From Pelomonas sp965229315 (lineage in GTDB: Bacteria; Pseudomonadota; Gammaproteobacteria; Burkholderiales; Burkholderiaceae_C), in NCBI RefSeq assembly GCF_965229315.1, contig NZ_CBDDJA010000001.1:806001-870000 (forward strand): a stretch of DNA of 64,000 nt, read 5' to 3'. Under the pieces are notes generated by a model, which searched no databases, was not told the origin of the DNA, and saw nothing but the letters and a program-made list of their open reading frames with translations. Positions 46,031 through 54,591 of this stretch are shown piece by piece; the stretch's first letter is position 1, and each line of letters starts with the position of its first letter. Position numbers and translations under genes: made by a program.

Positions 46031-48049
46031 ATGACTGCATCGACCGCCTCCCCCACTCTCATGGCCAACGCGATCCGCGCACTCGCGATGGACGCGGTGC
46101 AGGCGGCCAACTCCGGCCACCCGGGCGCACCCATGGGCATGGCCGACATCGCCGTCGCGCTGTGGGGCAGCCACCTGCAGCACAACCCGGCCAACCCGCA
46201 CTGGGCCAACCGCGACCGCTTCGTGCTGTCCAACGGCCACGGCTCGATGCTGGTCTACGCGCTGCTGCACCTGACGGGCTACGACCTGCCCATCGAGGAG
46301 CTGCGCAACTTCCGCCAGCTGCACAGCAGGACGCCGGGCCACCCGGAGGTCGGCATCACCCCCGGCATCGAGACGACCACCGGCCCGCTCGGCCAGGGCG
46401 TGACGAACGCGGTGGGCCTGGCGCTGGCAGAGAAACTGCTGGCGCGCGACTTCAACCGCGACGGCCACACCATCGTCGACCACCACACCTATGTGTTCCT
46501 GGGCGACGGCTGCCTGATGGAAGGCATCAGCCACGAGGCCGCGTCGCTGGCCGGCGCGTGGAAGCTGAACAAGCTGATCGCCATCTACGACGACAACGGC
46601 ATCTCCATCGACGGCCAGGTCGCGCCCTGGTTCGCGGACGACACGGCCAAGCGCTTCCAGGCGTACGGCTGGCAGGTCATCGGCCCGGTGGACGGCCACG
46701 ACGTCGATGCCGTCGACGACGCCATCGGCCAGGCCAAGCAGAGCACCGACAAGCCCACCCTCGTCATCGCCAAGACCCACATCGGCAAGGGCTCGCCCAA
46801 CCGCGCCAACACCGCCAAGGCCCACGGCGAGCCGCTGGGTGCTGAGGAGATCAAGCTGACGCGCGAAGCCCTGGGCTGGACGCACGAGCCCTTCTCGGTG
46901 CCGGCCGAGGTCTACGCCGCCTGGGACGCCAAGGACCGCGGCGGCAAGCTCGAAGCCGCCTGGGACGAGCGCTTCGACGCCTACGCCGAGGCGCACCCGG
47001 AGCTGGCCGCCGAGTTCCAGCGCCGCATGGCCGGCGTGCTGCCCGAGAACTTCGCGCAGATCGCCGTGGACGCGGTCGTCAAGTCGCACGCCGAGGCGCA
47101 GACCGTGGCCAGCCGCAAGGCCAGCCAGATCGCGCTGGAAGCCTTCACGCTGAAGCTGCCCGAGATGCTGGGCGGCAGCGCCGACCTGACCGGCTCCAAC
47201 CTGACCAACACCAGCTCGACGCCCAACCTGCGCATCGCCGCCGACGGCACGCCCAACAACGGCCGCCACATCAACTACGGCGTGCGCGAGTTCGGCATGG
47301 CGGCCATCATGAACGGCGTGGCGCTGCACGGCGGCTTCATCCCCTACGGCGGCACCTTCCTGACCTTCAGCGACTACAGCCGCAACGCCATCCGCATGGC
47401 CGCGCTGATGAAGATCCGCGTCATCCATGTGATGACGCACGACTCCATCGGCCTGGGTGAGGACGGCCCGACGCACCAGTCCGTCGAGCATGTCGCGTCG
47501 CTGCGCCTGATCCCGGGCCTGGACGTCTGGCGCCCGGCCGACACCACCGAGACCGTCGTCGCATGGACGATGGCGCTGGGCAACGCGCAGCGCCCCAGCC
47601 TGCTGGCGCTGTCCCGCCAGAACCTGGCCTACTCGCCCAAGACCAACGTCGACGAGATCGCCAAGGGCGCCTACGTGCTGGCCGAGCCCGCCAAGGGCAA
47701 GCCCAAGGCCGTCATCATCGCGACGGGCTCGGAAGTGCAGCTGGCCATGGCCGCCAAGGCGCTGCTGGCCGAGGAAGGCGTCAAGGTGCGCGTGGTGTCC
47801 ATGCCCAGCACCAGCGTGTTCGACCGCCAGGACAAGGACTACAAGAAGCACGTGCTGCCCAAGGGCCTGCCGCGCGTGGCCGTCGAGATGGGCGTCAGCG
47901 ACTTCTGGTGGAAGTACGGCGTGGACGCCGTCGTCGGCATCGACACCTTCGGTGAATCGGCCCCGGCCGGCGTGCTGTTCAAGCACTTCGGCTTCACGCC
48001 GGAGAACGTGGCGGCGACCGTGAAGGCGGTGCTGAAGAAGCAGAAGTGA
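46031..48049 (+). CDS. tkt: Transketolase
   Basis: A 672-residue thiamine-diphosphate enzyme of the non-oxidative pentose phosphate pathway, or of the Calvin cycle in autotrophs. The N-terminal ANAIRALAMDAVQAANSGHPG is the family signature. The ThDP site is GDGCLMEGISHEAASLAG from about residue 158. The pyrimidine domain carries DSIGLGEDGPTHQ with the conserved Glu/His. Length equals that of E. coli TktA (about 663). The ATG at 46031 was chosen over upstream in-frame codons that lie in the hemerythrin promoter region. A terminator follows. gap is found 1.2 kb downstream. Confidence 0.97.
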   Translation: MTASTASPTLMANAIRALAMDAVQAANSGHPGAPMGMADIAVALWGSHLQHNPANPHWANRDRFVLSNGHGSMLVYALLHLTGYDLPIEELRNFRQLHSRTPGHPEVGITPGIETTTGPLGQGVTNAVGLALAEKLLARDFNRDGHTIVDHHTYVFLGDGCLMEGISHEAASLAGAWKLNKLIAIYDDNGISIDGQVAPWFADDTAKRFQAYGWQVIGPVDGHDVDAVDDAIGQAKQSTDKPTLVIAKTHIGKGSPNRANTAKAHGEPLGAEEIKLTREALGWTHEPFSVPAEVYAAWDAKDRGGKLEAAWDERFDAYAEAHPELAAEFQRRMAGVLPENFAQIAVDAVVKSHAEAQTVASRKASQIALEAFTLKLPEMLGGSADLTGSNLTNTSSTPNLRIAADGTPNNGRHINYGVREFGMAAIMNGVALHGGFIPYGGTFLTFSDYSRNAIRMAALMKIRVIHVMTHDSIGLGEDGPTHQSVEHVASLRLIPGLDVWRPADTTETVVAWTMALGNAQRPSLLALSRQNLAYSPKTNVDEIAKGAYVLAEPAKGKPKAVIIATGSEVQLAMAAKALLAEEGVKVRVVSMPSTSVFDRQDKDYKKHVLPKGLPRVAVEMGVSDFWWKYGVDAVVGIDTFGESAPAGVLFKHFGFTPENVAATVKAVLKKQK

Positions 48050-48080
48050 TGCCGCGGCCTGCACGGGCCACGTGATGAAC

Positions 48081-48112
48081 CAGGGCCGCTGTTGCGGCCC
48101 TGATCGTTTCTT
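48081..48112 (+). terminator. Intrinsic terminator after tkt
   Basis: A 9-bp perfect GC-rich stem (CAGGGCCGC with GCGGCCCTG, loop TGTT) at 48081-48102 is followed by a T-containing tail (ATCGTTTCTT). It lies 31 bp after the tkt stop. Confidence 0.75.
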
Positions 48113-48199
48113 GGCGTGAGGAGTACCCGAACACCACCGTCGGACGGCATCCGTCCTGCGTTACAACGCCGGCTGCATCAAAAAGCAGGGAGGCACAGG

Positions 48200-49183
48200 A
48201 TGCGCAGATTCGGATGGGCCGTGCTGTGGGCGCTGGCGGCCTCAGGCGCGGCAGCGCAGACGGCAGTCGTGCAGAAGAGCGAGGCGCAGCGCCTGGCCTG
48301 TCTCGTCAAGCCGGCCCGGGAGCCGGCCTACCCCGCGCGTGACAAGCTGGACCGTGCCGTCGGCGGCATGCGCGTGCTGCTGAAGTTCACCCAGCCCGAT
48401 GCGGCCCCGACGGTGGAGGTGCTGTTCAACGCCGCCCGCGAGGACATGCAGGACGCCGTGTACCGCTACCTGCGCGGCTACCGGCTGCCGTGCCTGACGG
48501 CGGCGGACGGCGCCGTCACGGCGGTGCAGGAATTCAGCTTCTCCAACACCGACCGCGATGCGACGCCGCTGGACGCCACGCGACGCGACGGCGACACGCC
48601 GATGTGCATCGTCATGCCGCGCCGCGACCCGCCCGGCTACCGCAGCTTCATCCCGCCGGACGTCGAGCATGTGGTGGCCGCCATCACCTTCAGCGGCGAC
48701 GGCCAGCAGGCGCCGGAGGTCAGGTTCGTCTACTCGACCGGCAACGACCGCTTCGAGGAGCAGGTGAAGGCCTATGTGGCCGACTACCGCATGCCCTGTC
48801 GCAAGGCCGGCGCGGCGCCGCAGATGCTGCAGCAGCAGTTCAGCCTGTTCCCGATGGACCGGTCGCGCTACGGCTGGAAGCAGGAGGCCTTCGGCCTCGC
48901 GAAGTTCCTCGGCATGACGCGCGAACCCGGCAAGCTCCAGGCCCACCACGACTTCAACACCATGGGCTGCCCGTTCAAGGTGCGCTACTCGGTCTACGGC
49001 GGCTCGGTGCCCAACGAGGCCACGGTGGCCGGCAAGCCCGACCCGAACAAGCAGCCCTTCCTGGCCTGGCTGTCCAGCCTGGAACTTGCCTTCAAGAATG
49101 AGCGCCAGGCGCGGGATTTCTTCGGCACGCAGCTGCAGATCGATGTGCCGTGCACGGTGTTGAGCCTGACGGGCGACCGCTGA
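48200..49183 (+). CDS. Exported protein with three cysteine-bounded repeats (TonB_C-like)
   Basis: A 327-residue protein with a cleavable signal peptide (FGWAVLWALAASGAAAQ). I do not recognise a named family. The mature part contains three repeats. Each starts at a Cys and ends in Pro-Cys: C34 to C98, C136 to C200 (both exactly 64 apart) and C257 to C318 (61 apart). Each repeat has a beta-rich centre and a helix ending in Y/V-x-x-PC (YRLPC, YRMPC, IDVPC), which resembles a TonB C-terminal-like fold. Three disulfides in the periplasm are predicted by inference. GGGAGG at about 48188 supports the ATG at 48200. It may share a transcript with gap, 81 bp downstream. Confidence 0.6.
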   Translation: MRRFGWAVLWALAASGAAAQTAVVQKSEAQRLACLVKPAREPAYPARDKLDRAVGGMRVLLKFTQPDAAPTVEVLFNAAREDMQDAVYRYLRGYRLPCLTAADGAVTAVQEFSFSNTDRDATPLDATRRDGDTPMCIVMPRRDPPGYRSFIPPDVEHVVAAITFSGDGQQAPEVRFVYSTGNDRFEEQVKAYVADYRMPCRKAGAAPQMLQQQFSLFPMDRSRYGWKQEAFGLAKFLGMTREPGKLQAHHDFNTMGCPFKVRYSVYGGSVPNEATVAGKPDPNKQPFLAWLSSLELAFKNERQARDFFGTQLQIDVPCTVLSLTGDR

Positions 49184-49264
49184 AACCGCCTCGGAACCAG
49201 CCCCTCCCGCGGATCGCCGAGAATGCCGGCCGACGAGAATTTTTCATCCTCCGGAGACTCTTCC

Positions 49265-50263
49265 ATGACCATCAAGATCGGCATCAACGGCTTCGGCCGC
49301 ATCGGACGCATGGTGTTCCGTGCCGCGCACGCCAACTTCAAGGACATCGAAGTCGTTGCGATCAACGACCTGCTCGAACCCGACTACCTGGCCTACATGC
49401 TCAAGTACGACAGCGTGCACGGCAAGTTCGACGGGGAAGTCTCGGTGGACGGCAACACGCTGGTGGTGGACGGCAAGCGCATCCGCCTGACCGCGGTGAA
49501 GGACCCGTCCGAGCTGAAGTGGGCCGAAGCCGGTGCCGACGTGGTCATCGAAGCCACCGGCATCTTCCTGGACAAGGCCGGCGGCGAGAAGCACCTGGCC
49601 GCGGGCGCGAAGAAGGTCATCTTCTCGGCCCCAAGCAAGGACGAGACGCCGATGTTCGTGTTCGGCGTGAACCACGCCAAATACGCCGGCGAAGCCATCA
49701 TCTCCAACGCGTCGTGCACCACCAACTGCCTGGCGCCTCTCGCCAAGGTGCTGAACGACAAGTGGGGCATCAAGCGCGGCCTGATGACCACCGTGCACGC
49801 GGCCACCGCCACGCAGAAGACCGTGGACGGCCCGAGCAACAAGGACTGGCGCGGCGGCCGCGGCATCCTGGAGAACATCATCCCCAGCAGCACCGGCGCC
49901 GCCAAGGCCGTCGGCAAGGTCATTCCCGAGCTGAACAAGAAGCTCACGGGCATGAGCTTCCGCGTGCCGACCAGCGACGTGTCGGTGGTCGACCTGACCG
50001 TCGAACTGCTGAAGGAGGCCAGCTACGAAGAGATCTGCGCCGAGTTCAAGGCCCAGAGCGAAGGGGCGCTGAAAGGCGTGCTGGGCTACACCGAGGACAA
50101 GGTCGTCGCGACCGACTTCCGTGGCGACCCGCGCACGTCCATCTTCGACGCCGACGCCGGCATCGCGCTGGACGGCACCTTCATCAAGCTGGTGTCCTGG
50201 TACGACAACGAGTGGGGCTACTCGAACAAGTGCCTGGAGATGGTCCGCGTCGTCGCTAAGTGA
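49265..50263 (+). CDS. gap: Glyceraldehyde-3-phosphate dehydrogenase, type I
   Basis: A 332-residue glycolytic/gluconeogenic enzyme that oxidises glyceraldehyde-3-phosphate to 1,3-bisphosphoglycerate. The NAD-binding GINGFGRIGRMVFRA opens the protein, and the Asp in VVAINDLLEP after beta-2 indicates NAD preference. The catalytic Cys is C151 in SNASCTTNCLAP, and the His lies in TTVHAATATQ. The C-terminus SWYDNEWGYSNK is canonical. GGAG at 49253 precedes the ATG. A strong terminator follows, before the convergent selD. Confidence 0.97.
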   Translation: MTIKIGINGFGRIGRMVFRAAHANFKDIEVVAINDLLEPDYLAYMLKYDSVHGKFDGEVSVDGNTLVVDGKRIRLTAVKDPSELKWAEAGADVVIEATGIFLDKAGGEKHLAAGAKKVIFSAPSKDETPMFVFGVNHAKYAGEAIISNASCTTNCLAPLAKVLNDKWGIKRGLMTTVHAATATQKTVDGPSNKDWRGGRGILENIIPSSTGAAKAVGKVIPELNKKLTGMSFRVPTSDVSVVDLTVELLKEASYEEICAEFKAQSEGALKGVLGYTEDKVVATDFRGDPRTSIFDADAGIALDGTFIKLVSWYDNEWGYSNKCLEMVRVVAK

Positions 50264-50289
50264 CGCGCTGACGTTTCCCCGATGACCTG

Positions 50290-50319
50290 CAGGGCGCCGC
50301 GAGGCGCCCTGTGTCGTTT
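50290..50319 (+). terminator. Intrinsic terminator after gap
   Basis: A 9-bp perfect stem (CAGGGCGCC with GGCGCCCTG, loop GCGA) at 50290-50311 is followed by TGTCGTTT. It lies 26 bp after the gap stop, and its tail touches the selD stop codon, so it may serve both convergent genes. Confidence 0.75.
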
Positions 50320-51407
50320 CAGGCCTGCACCTGCAGCGCGTGACCCTGCCGGGGCAGCACGCGGCCCACGACGGCCGCCGCGTCGAAGCCATGGCGGGCG
50401 AATGTCGCCAGCACGGCGTCCACGGCCGACGCGTCGCACGACACCAGCAGGCCGCCGCTGGTCTGCGGGTCGGTCAACAGCGCGCGGTCCTCGGCGGCGA
50501 AATCGGCCGGCAGGCCCACGTCCTGGCCATAGCCCGCCCAGTTGCGCCCCGAGGCGCCAGTGACGAAGCCGCGCGTTGCCAGCTCACGCACGCCGGGCAG
50601 CAGCGGCACGGCGCGCCAGTCCAGTTCCACCGTGCAGCCGGCGCCACCACATGCGGCACGCGCCAGCTCCAGCCCGTGGCCGGCCAGGCCGAAGCCGGTC
50701 ACGTCCGTCAGCGCATGCACGCCGGGCAGCGCGGCCAGGTCCGGGCCCGGCGTGTTGAGCTGGGTCGTCGTGGCGATCATGCGGGCATAGCCTTCGTCGC
50801 CGAGCTGGTCCTTCTTCAGCGCCGCGCTCATGACGCCCACGCCCAGCGGCTTGCCGAGGATGAGCACATCGCCCGGCTGCGCATCGGCATTGCGCTTGAC
50901 GTGCCTGGGGTGCACCAGCCCCAGCGCGACGAGGCCGTAGATGGCCTCCACCGAGTCGATCGTGTGGCCGCCGGCGATGGGGATGCCCGCCGCGCGGCAG
51001 ACCGACGCGCCGCCTTCCAGCACGCGGGCGATGGTCTGCGTGGACAGCACGTTGATCGGCATGCCCACCAGCGCCAGCGCCAGGATGGGCCGGCCGCCCA
51101 TCGCGTAGACGTCGCTGATCGCGTTGGTCGCGGCGATGCGGCCGAAGTCGAACGGGTCGTCGACGATGGGCATGAAGAAGTCCGTCGTCGCGATCAGCGC
51201 CTGCTCGTCGTTGAGCTGGTAGACGGCCGCATCGTCCGAGGTCTCGATGCCCACCAGCAGCTCCTTGGGCACCGGCAGCGCCGTCGTGCCCTTGAGGATC
51301 TCGGACAGCACGCCCGGCGCGATCTTGCAGCCGCAGCCGCCACCGTGGGACAGCGAGGTGAGGCGGGGTTCGGTGCTCGGAGGGGGGGAGGCGGCGGGCG
51401 TGTTCAT
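50319..51407 (-). CDS. selD: Selenide, water dikinase
   Basis: A 362-residue enzyme that makes selenophosphate from selenide and ATP, the selenium donor for selenocysteine tRNA or 2-selenouridine tRNA. The glycine-rich motif GGGCGCK carries C25 and K28, matching Cys17/Lys20 of E. coli SelD; it is a Cys rather than a selenocysteine form. DDAAVYQLNDEQALIATTDFF and GGHTIDSVEAIYGLVALG are typical AIRS-domain segments. Three Met codons lie close together; 51407 is chosen, with 51413 and 51419 possible. No selA, selB or selU gene is in the window. Confidence 0.94.
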   Translation of the reverse strand: MNTPAASPPPSTEPRLTSLSHGGGCGCKIAPGVLSEILKGTTALPVPKELLVGIETSDDAAVYQLNDEQALIATTDFFMPIVDDPFDFGRIAATNAISDVYAMGGRPILALALVGMPINVLSTQTIARVLEGGASVCRAAGIPIAGGHTIDSVEAIYGLVALGLVHPRHVKRNADAQPGDVLILGKPLGVGVMSAALKKDQLGDEGYARMIATTTQLNTPGPDLAALPGVHALTDVTGFGLAGHGLELARAACGGAGCTVELDWRAVPLLPGVRELATRGFVTGASGRNWAGYGQDVGLPADFAAEDRALLTDPQTSGGLLVSCDASAVDAVLATFARHGFDAAAVVGRVLPRQGHALQVQA

Positions 51408-51496
51408 GCCCATCAGCATATCGACGCTGAACGGCTCATCCCCCGAAATCTGCAGCCTGTCGCGCCGCGCTGGGCCGGCCCCGGGGGAGGAGATAT

Positions 51497-51520
51497 GGTG
51501 TGCTACATCAGCAACACACC
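51497..51520. promoter_or_regulatory. Putative operator of the GntR-ABC operon
   Basis: GGTGTG (51497-51502) and CACACC (51515-51520) form a 6-bp perfect inverted repeat with a 12-bp spacer, ending 11 bp before the GntR gene start. As I recall, YtrA-type GntR repressors bind spaced repeats of a similar AGTGTA/TACACT kind upstream of their own operon. The position fits autoregulation. Confidence 0.5.
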
Positions 51521-51531
51521 CCGGAGCGCGC

Positions 51532-51885
51532 ATGACTCCCACCTGGACTGACCAGGCGCCGATCTACCAGCAGTTGGCCGACCGCCTGGCCGTGCAACTG
51601 CTCGACGGCAGCCCCCTGGAAGGCGAGGCCCTGCCTTCGGTGCGGCAGCTCGCCAGCCAATACGTCATCAACCCGTTGACGGTGACGCGGGCGCTGCAGG
51701 CGCTCAGCGACCACGGGCTCATCGAGTCCCGCCGCGGCCTGGGCATGTTCGTCACGTCGGGCGCCCGCAGCCGGCTGCTGCAGCAGGAGCGCGAGCAGTT
51801 CCTGCAGAAGGACTGGCCCGCGCTGCGCGCCAAGCTCAAGCGCCTGGGCCTGAGCGCCAAGGATCTGAACTGGGAGTCGACATGA
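51532..51885 (+). CDS. GntR family transcriptional regulator, YtrA type
   Basis: A 117-residue regulator. An N-terminal winged helix (IYQQLADRLAVQLLDG, LPSVRQLASQYVINPLTVTRALQAL, LIESRRGLGMFV) is followed by a short helical tail of about 40 residues instead of a large effector domain. That architecture defines the YtrA subfamily, whose members sit in front of ABC transporter genes and repress them. The stop overlaps the ATPase start (ATGA), and a spaced inverted repeat lies just upstream. A GGAG site precedes the ATG at 51532. Confidence 0.88.
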   Translation: MTPTWTDQAPIYQQLADRLAVQLLDGSPLEGEALPSVRQLASQYVINPLTVTRALQALSDHGLIESRRGLGMFVTSGARSRLLQQEREQFLQKDWPALRAKLKRLGLSAKDLNWEST

Positions 51886-52751
51886 ACCTCATCGAAGCCA
51901 AGAACCTGACGCTGCGCTACGGCAGCAAGATGGCCCTGAACGACGTTTCCATCACCGTGCCCCAGGGCCGCGTGGTGGGCTTGCTGGGGCACAACGGCGC
52001 GGGCAAGACCTCGCTGATGAAGGCCCTCGTCGGCCTGCTGCCGGTGCAGGGGGACCTCAGTGTGCTGGGCCACAAGCCCACGCGGGACCGCCAGACCCTG
52101 CTGACCGAGCTGAGCTACATCCCGGACGTGGCCGTGCTGCCGCGCTGGGCGCGGGTGCACGAGCTGATCACGCTGATGGCGCAGCTGCAGCCCAAGTTCT
52201 CGGCCGAGCGGGCGCGCGCGCTGCTCAAGCGCACCAGCGTGGGCGAGAAGGACAAGGTCAAGAGCCTGTCCAAGGGCATGGTGGCGCAGACGCACCTGGC
52301 GCTGATCGCCGCCATCGACGCCAGGCTGATGATCCTGGACGAGCCGACGCTGGGCCTGGACGTGGTGTCGCGCAAGAGCTTCTACGAGATGCTGATCGAC
52401 GAGTGGTGCGACGGCGAGCGCAGCGTGCTGATCTCGACCCACCAGGTGGAAGAGGTGGAGGCGCTGCTGAGCGACGTGATCATGCTGGACGAGGGCCGCG
52501 TGGCGCTGGCGATCAGCCTGGAGGACATCGACCGCCGCTTCGTGGCACTGAACCACGACCCGGCGGCTGCCGACGCGATGGCCGCCGCCCACCCGCTGCT
52601 GCGCTACCGCGAGCAGGGCCGCACGACGGCGCTGTTCGACGGCGCGCCGCCGGACCACATCGCGAGCCTGGGCCAGCGCGTGCGCCCCAGCCTCGTGGAC
52701 CTCTTCATGGCGCTGACCCGCAACCCGGCGCTCAACGGCAAGCAGGCCTGA
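51882..52751 (+). CDS. ABC transporter ATP-binding protein
   Basis: A 289-residue ATPase of the exporter type often paired with YtrA regulators. Walker A is GHNGAGKTS, the Q-loop region LTELSYIPD, the signature reads LSKGMVAQ (LSGGQ variant), Walker B LMILDEPTLGLD and the H-loop ISTHQVEEVE. The variant signature is seen in this subfamily. It pairs with the permease encoded 25 bp downstream. Substrate unknown; homologous systems respond to cell-envelope antibiotics, which is family knowledge and not evidence for this case. Confidence 0.9.
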   Translation: MNLIEAKNLTLRYGSKMALNDVSITVPQGRVVGLLGHNGAGKTSLMKALVGLLPVQGDLSVLGHKPTRDRQTLLTELSYIPDVAVLPRWARVHELITLMAQLQPKFSAERARALLKRTSVGEKDKVKSLSKGMVAQTHLALIAAIDARLMILDEPTLGLDVVSRKSFYEMLIDEWCDGERSVLISTHQVEEVEALLSDVIMLDEGRVALAISLEDIDRRFVALNHDPAAADAMAAAHPLLRYREQGRTTALFDGAPPDHIASLGQRVRPSLVDLFMALTRNPALNGKQA

Positions 52752-52776
52752 GCCTCATTCAGAAGGAGAAGACGTC

Positions 52777-53640
52777 ATGAACCACATCCCGACCCTGCTG
52801 CTGCGCGAGTGGATGCAGCACAAGCGCGGCTGGCTGATCGCCGCCTTTGCGCCGCCCCTGCTTTTTCTGGCCATGCTGCCGTTCGGCCAGGTCAAGGGCC
52901 TGCCGATGGAGCAGGCCGAGTTGCTGTCGCTGGTGATCCTGGTGGTCAGCGCGTGCGCGGGTTACGCGATCTGCCTGGTCGTCGGCCTGTTCCAGTTGCC
53001 GGGCCTGGCACGGCGCGACCAGCAGGACCGCTCCATCGAGTTCTGGCTGTCGCTGCCCGGGCGGCCGAGCGAAAGCGTGGCGGCGACCGTGCTGGCCCAT
53101 GCCTGGCTGGTGCCGCTGGGCGGCGCGGTCGTCGGCATGCTGTTCGGCCTGCCGATCGCGGTGTCCGTGCTGGCGAGCAAGGCGGACCTGAACGCCGCGA
53201 TGTCGGTGCACTGGAGCGAGGTGGTCACCGCCGCGGCGCCGCTGCTGGCGCGGGGCGTGATCGGCACGGTGCCGCTGATGCTGTGGCTGGCGCCCGTGAT
53301 CTTCACGCTGATGGCGGCGTCGGCCTGGCTGAAGCGCCTGGGCGTGCCGGTGGTGCTGGTGGGGGGCACCGTGGCCGTGGCCGTGCTGCACAAGGTCTAC
53401 GACTTCGACTGGCCGCTGGTGATGCTCCAGCGCCTGAACGAGAACATCAACCACGCGCTGGTCTACGACGGCCCGGGCCTGATGCGTGCGCTGAAGTCCG
53501 ACGTCGGCCTGTGGAACTGGGCCCTGCATGACCTCGGCCAGACGCTGGCCGACCTGGCGACGGCGGACTTCTTCGGCTGGATGGTCGTGGCGGTCGCGGG
53601 CTTTGCGCTGGTGGTGGCCAAGCGCTCACGCGGGGGTTGA
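52777..53640 (+). CDS. ABC transporter permease
   Basis: A 287-residue membrane protein with about six hydrophobic helices (LIAAFAPPLLFLAMLPFG, VILVVSACAGYAICLVVGLF, HAWLVPLGGAVVGMLFGLPI, GTVPLMLWLAPVIFTLMAAS and others). The motif RRDQQDRSIEFWLSLPGRPSESVAATVL matches ABC-2-type exporters. It is the membrane partner of the preceding ATPase. AAGGAG at about 52762 precedes the ATG. A strong bidirectional terminator follows. Confidence 0.85.
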   Translation: MNHIPTLLLREWMQHKRGWLIAAFAPPLLFLAMLPFGQVKGLPMEQAELLSLVILVVSACAGYAICLVVGLFQLPGLARRDQQDRSIEFWLSLPGRPSESVAATVLAHAWLVPLGGAVVGMLFGLPIAVSVLASKADLNAAMSVHWSEVVTAAAPLLARGVIGTVPLMLWLAPVIFTLMAASAWLKRLGVPVVLVGGTVAVAVLHKVYDFDWPLVMLQRLNENINHALVYDGPGLMRALKSDVGLWNWALHDLGQTLADLATADFFGWMVVAVAGFALVVAKRSRGG

Positions 53641-53663
53641 CCGGGACAGCCGCCCGACAAGAA

Positions 53664-53687
53664 AAAAGGGGCCCAAGGGCCCCTTTT
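53664..53687. terminator. Bidirectional intrinsic terminator
   Basis: AAAAGGGGCCC-AA-GGGCCCCTTTT is a near-perfect palindrome with an A-tract on one side and a T-tract on the other. It serves the ABC operon on the plus strand and the convergent ferritin-like gene on the minus strand. Confidence 0.88.
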
Positions 53688-53705
53688 GTCATGCCGCCGG
53701 GTTCA

Positions 53706-54578
53706 TCACACCGGCTTGCCGACCAGCGCGTCGGGCGACGCGGGCTTCACGAGGCGCGCAGCCACTTCCTTGCGGAAGCGGTTGAGCTCCTGCACGGTCG
53801 CGAAGCTGCGGTCCATCAGCAGGCTCATGTTGTGCAGGATGCGCTCGACGACCTTGTTCTCCCACACGGCGTCGAACTGGATCTGCTTGTCCAGCCAGTG
53901 CTCCAGCCATTCGGGGTCGGGCAGGCGGCTCTGGATGGTGTCGCGCGGGAACAGCTTGGCGTTCACGTGCAGGTTGGTGGGGTGCAGCGCCTGCGCGGTG
54001 CGGCGGGCGCTGGCCATCAGCACGCCGACCTTGGCGAAGGCGGCGCGCGCCTCGTCGCCGAACTTGGTCATCGCACGCTTCATGTAGCGCAGGTAGGCGC
54101 CGCCGTGGCGGGCCTCGTCGCGCGACAGCGTTTCGTAGATGGCCTTGATGACCGGCTCGCTGTGCCACTCGGCTGCGCGGCGGTACCAGTGGTTGAGGCG
54201 GATCTCGCCGCAGAAATGCATCATCAGCGTCTCGAGCGCCGGCGCGGGGTCGAAGTCGAAGCGCACCTCGTGCAGCTCTTCCTCGGTGGGCACCAGGTCG
54301 GGGCGGAAGCGCCTGAGGTACTCCATCAGCACGAGGCTGTGCTTCTGCTCCTCGAAGAACCAGACCGACATGAAGGCCGAAAAGTCGCTGTCCTCGCGGT
54401 TGTCGCGCAGGAACATCTCGGTGGCAGGCAGCGCCGACCACTCGGTGATGGCGTTCATCTTGATGGTCTGCGCCTGTTCATCGCTCAGCAGGCTGGCGTC
54501 GAACTTGTCCCACGGAATGTCGCGGTCCATGTTCCAGCGCACGGCTTCGAGTTGCTTGAACAGTTCGGGGTAAAGCAT
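53706..54578 (-). CDS. Ferritin-like di-iron protein (desaturase/R2-like)
   Basis: A 290-residue all-helical protein. Di-iron ligand motifs can be read as ATEMF, FFEEQKHS (ExxH), CGEIRLNHWY and SRDEARHG (ExxH). This resembles the E...ExxH...E...ExxH pattern of acyl-ACP desaturases, R2-like oxidases and related ferritin-like enzymes. No signal peptide, so cytoplasmic. The reaction cannot be assigned. A MerR-type regulator gene lies 13 bp upstream in the same direction, so the two form a short operon. Confidence 0.75.
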   Translation of the reverse strand: MLYPELFKQLEAVRWNMDRDIPWDKFDASLLSDEQAQTIKMNAITEWSALPATEMFLRDNREDSDFSAFMSVWFFEEQKHSLVLMEYLRRFRPDLVPTEEELHEVRFDFDPAPALETLMMHFCGEIRLNHWYRRAAEWHSEPVIKAIYETLSRDEARHGGAYLRYMKRAMTKFGDEARAAFAKVGVLMASARRTAQALHPTNLHVNAKLFPRDTIQSRLPDPEWLEHWLDKQIQFDAVWENKVVERILHNMSLLMDRSFATVQELNRFRKEVAARLVKPASPDALVGKPV

Positions 54579-54591
54579 GTCGGGTCCTCGT

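Noticed and set aside
50319..51407. Selenocysteine-containing form of SelD
   Set aside because: The catalytic position is encoded by an ordinary Cys codon (GGGCGCK), with no in-frame TGA.
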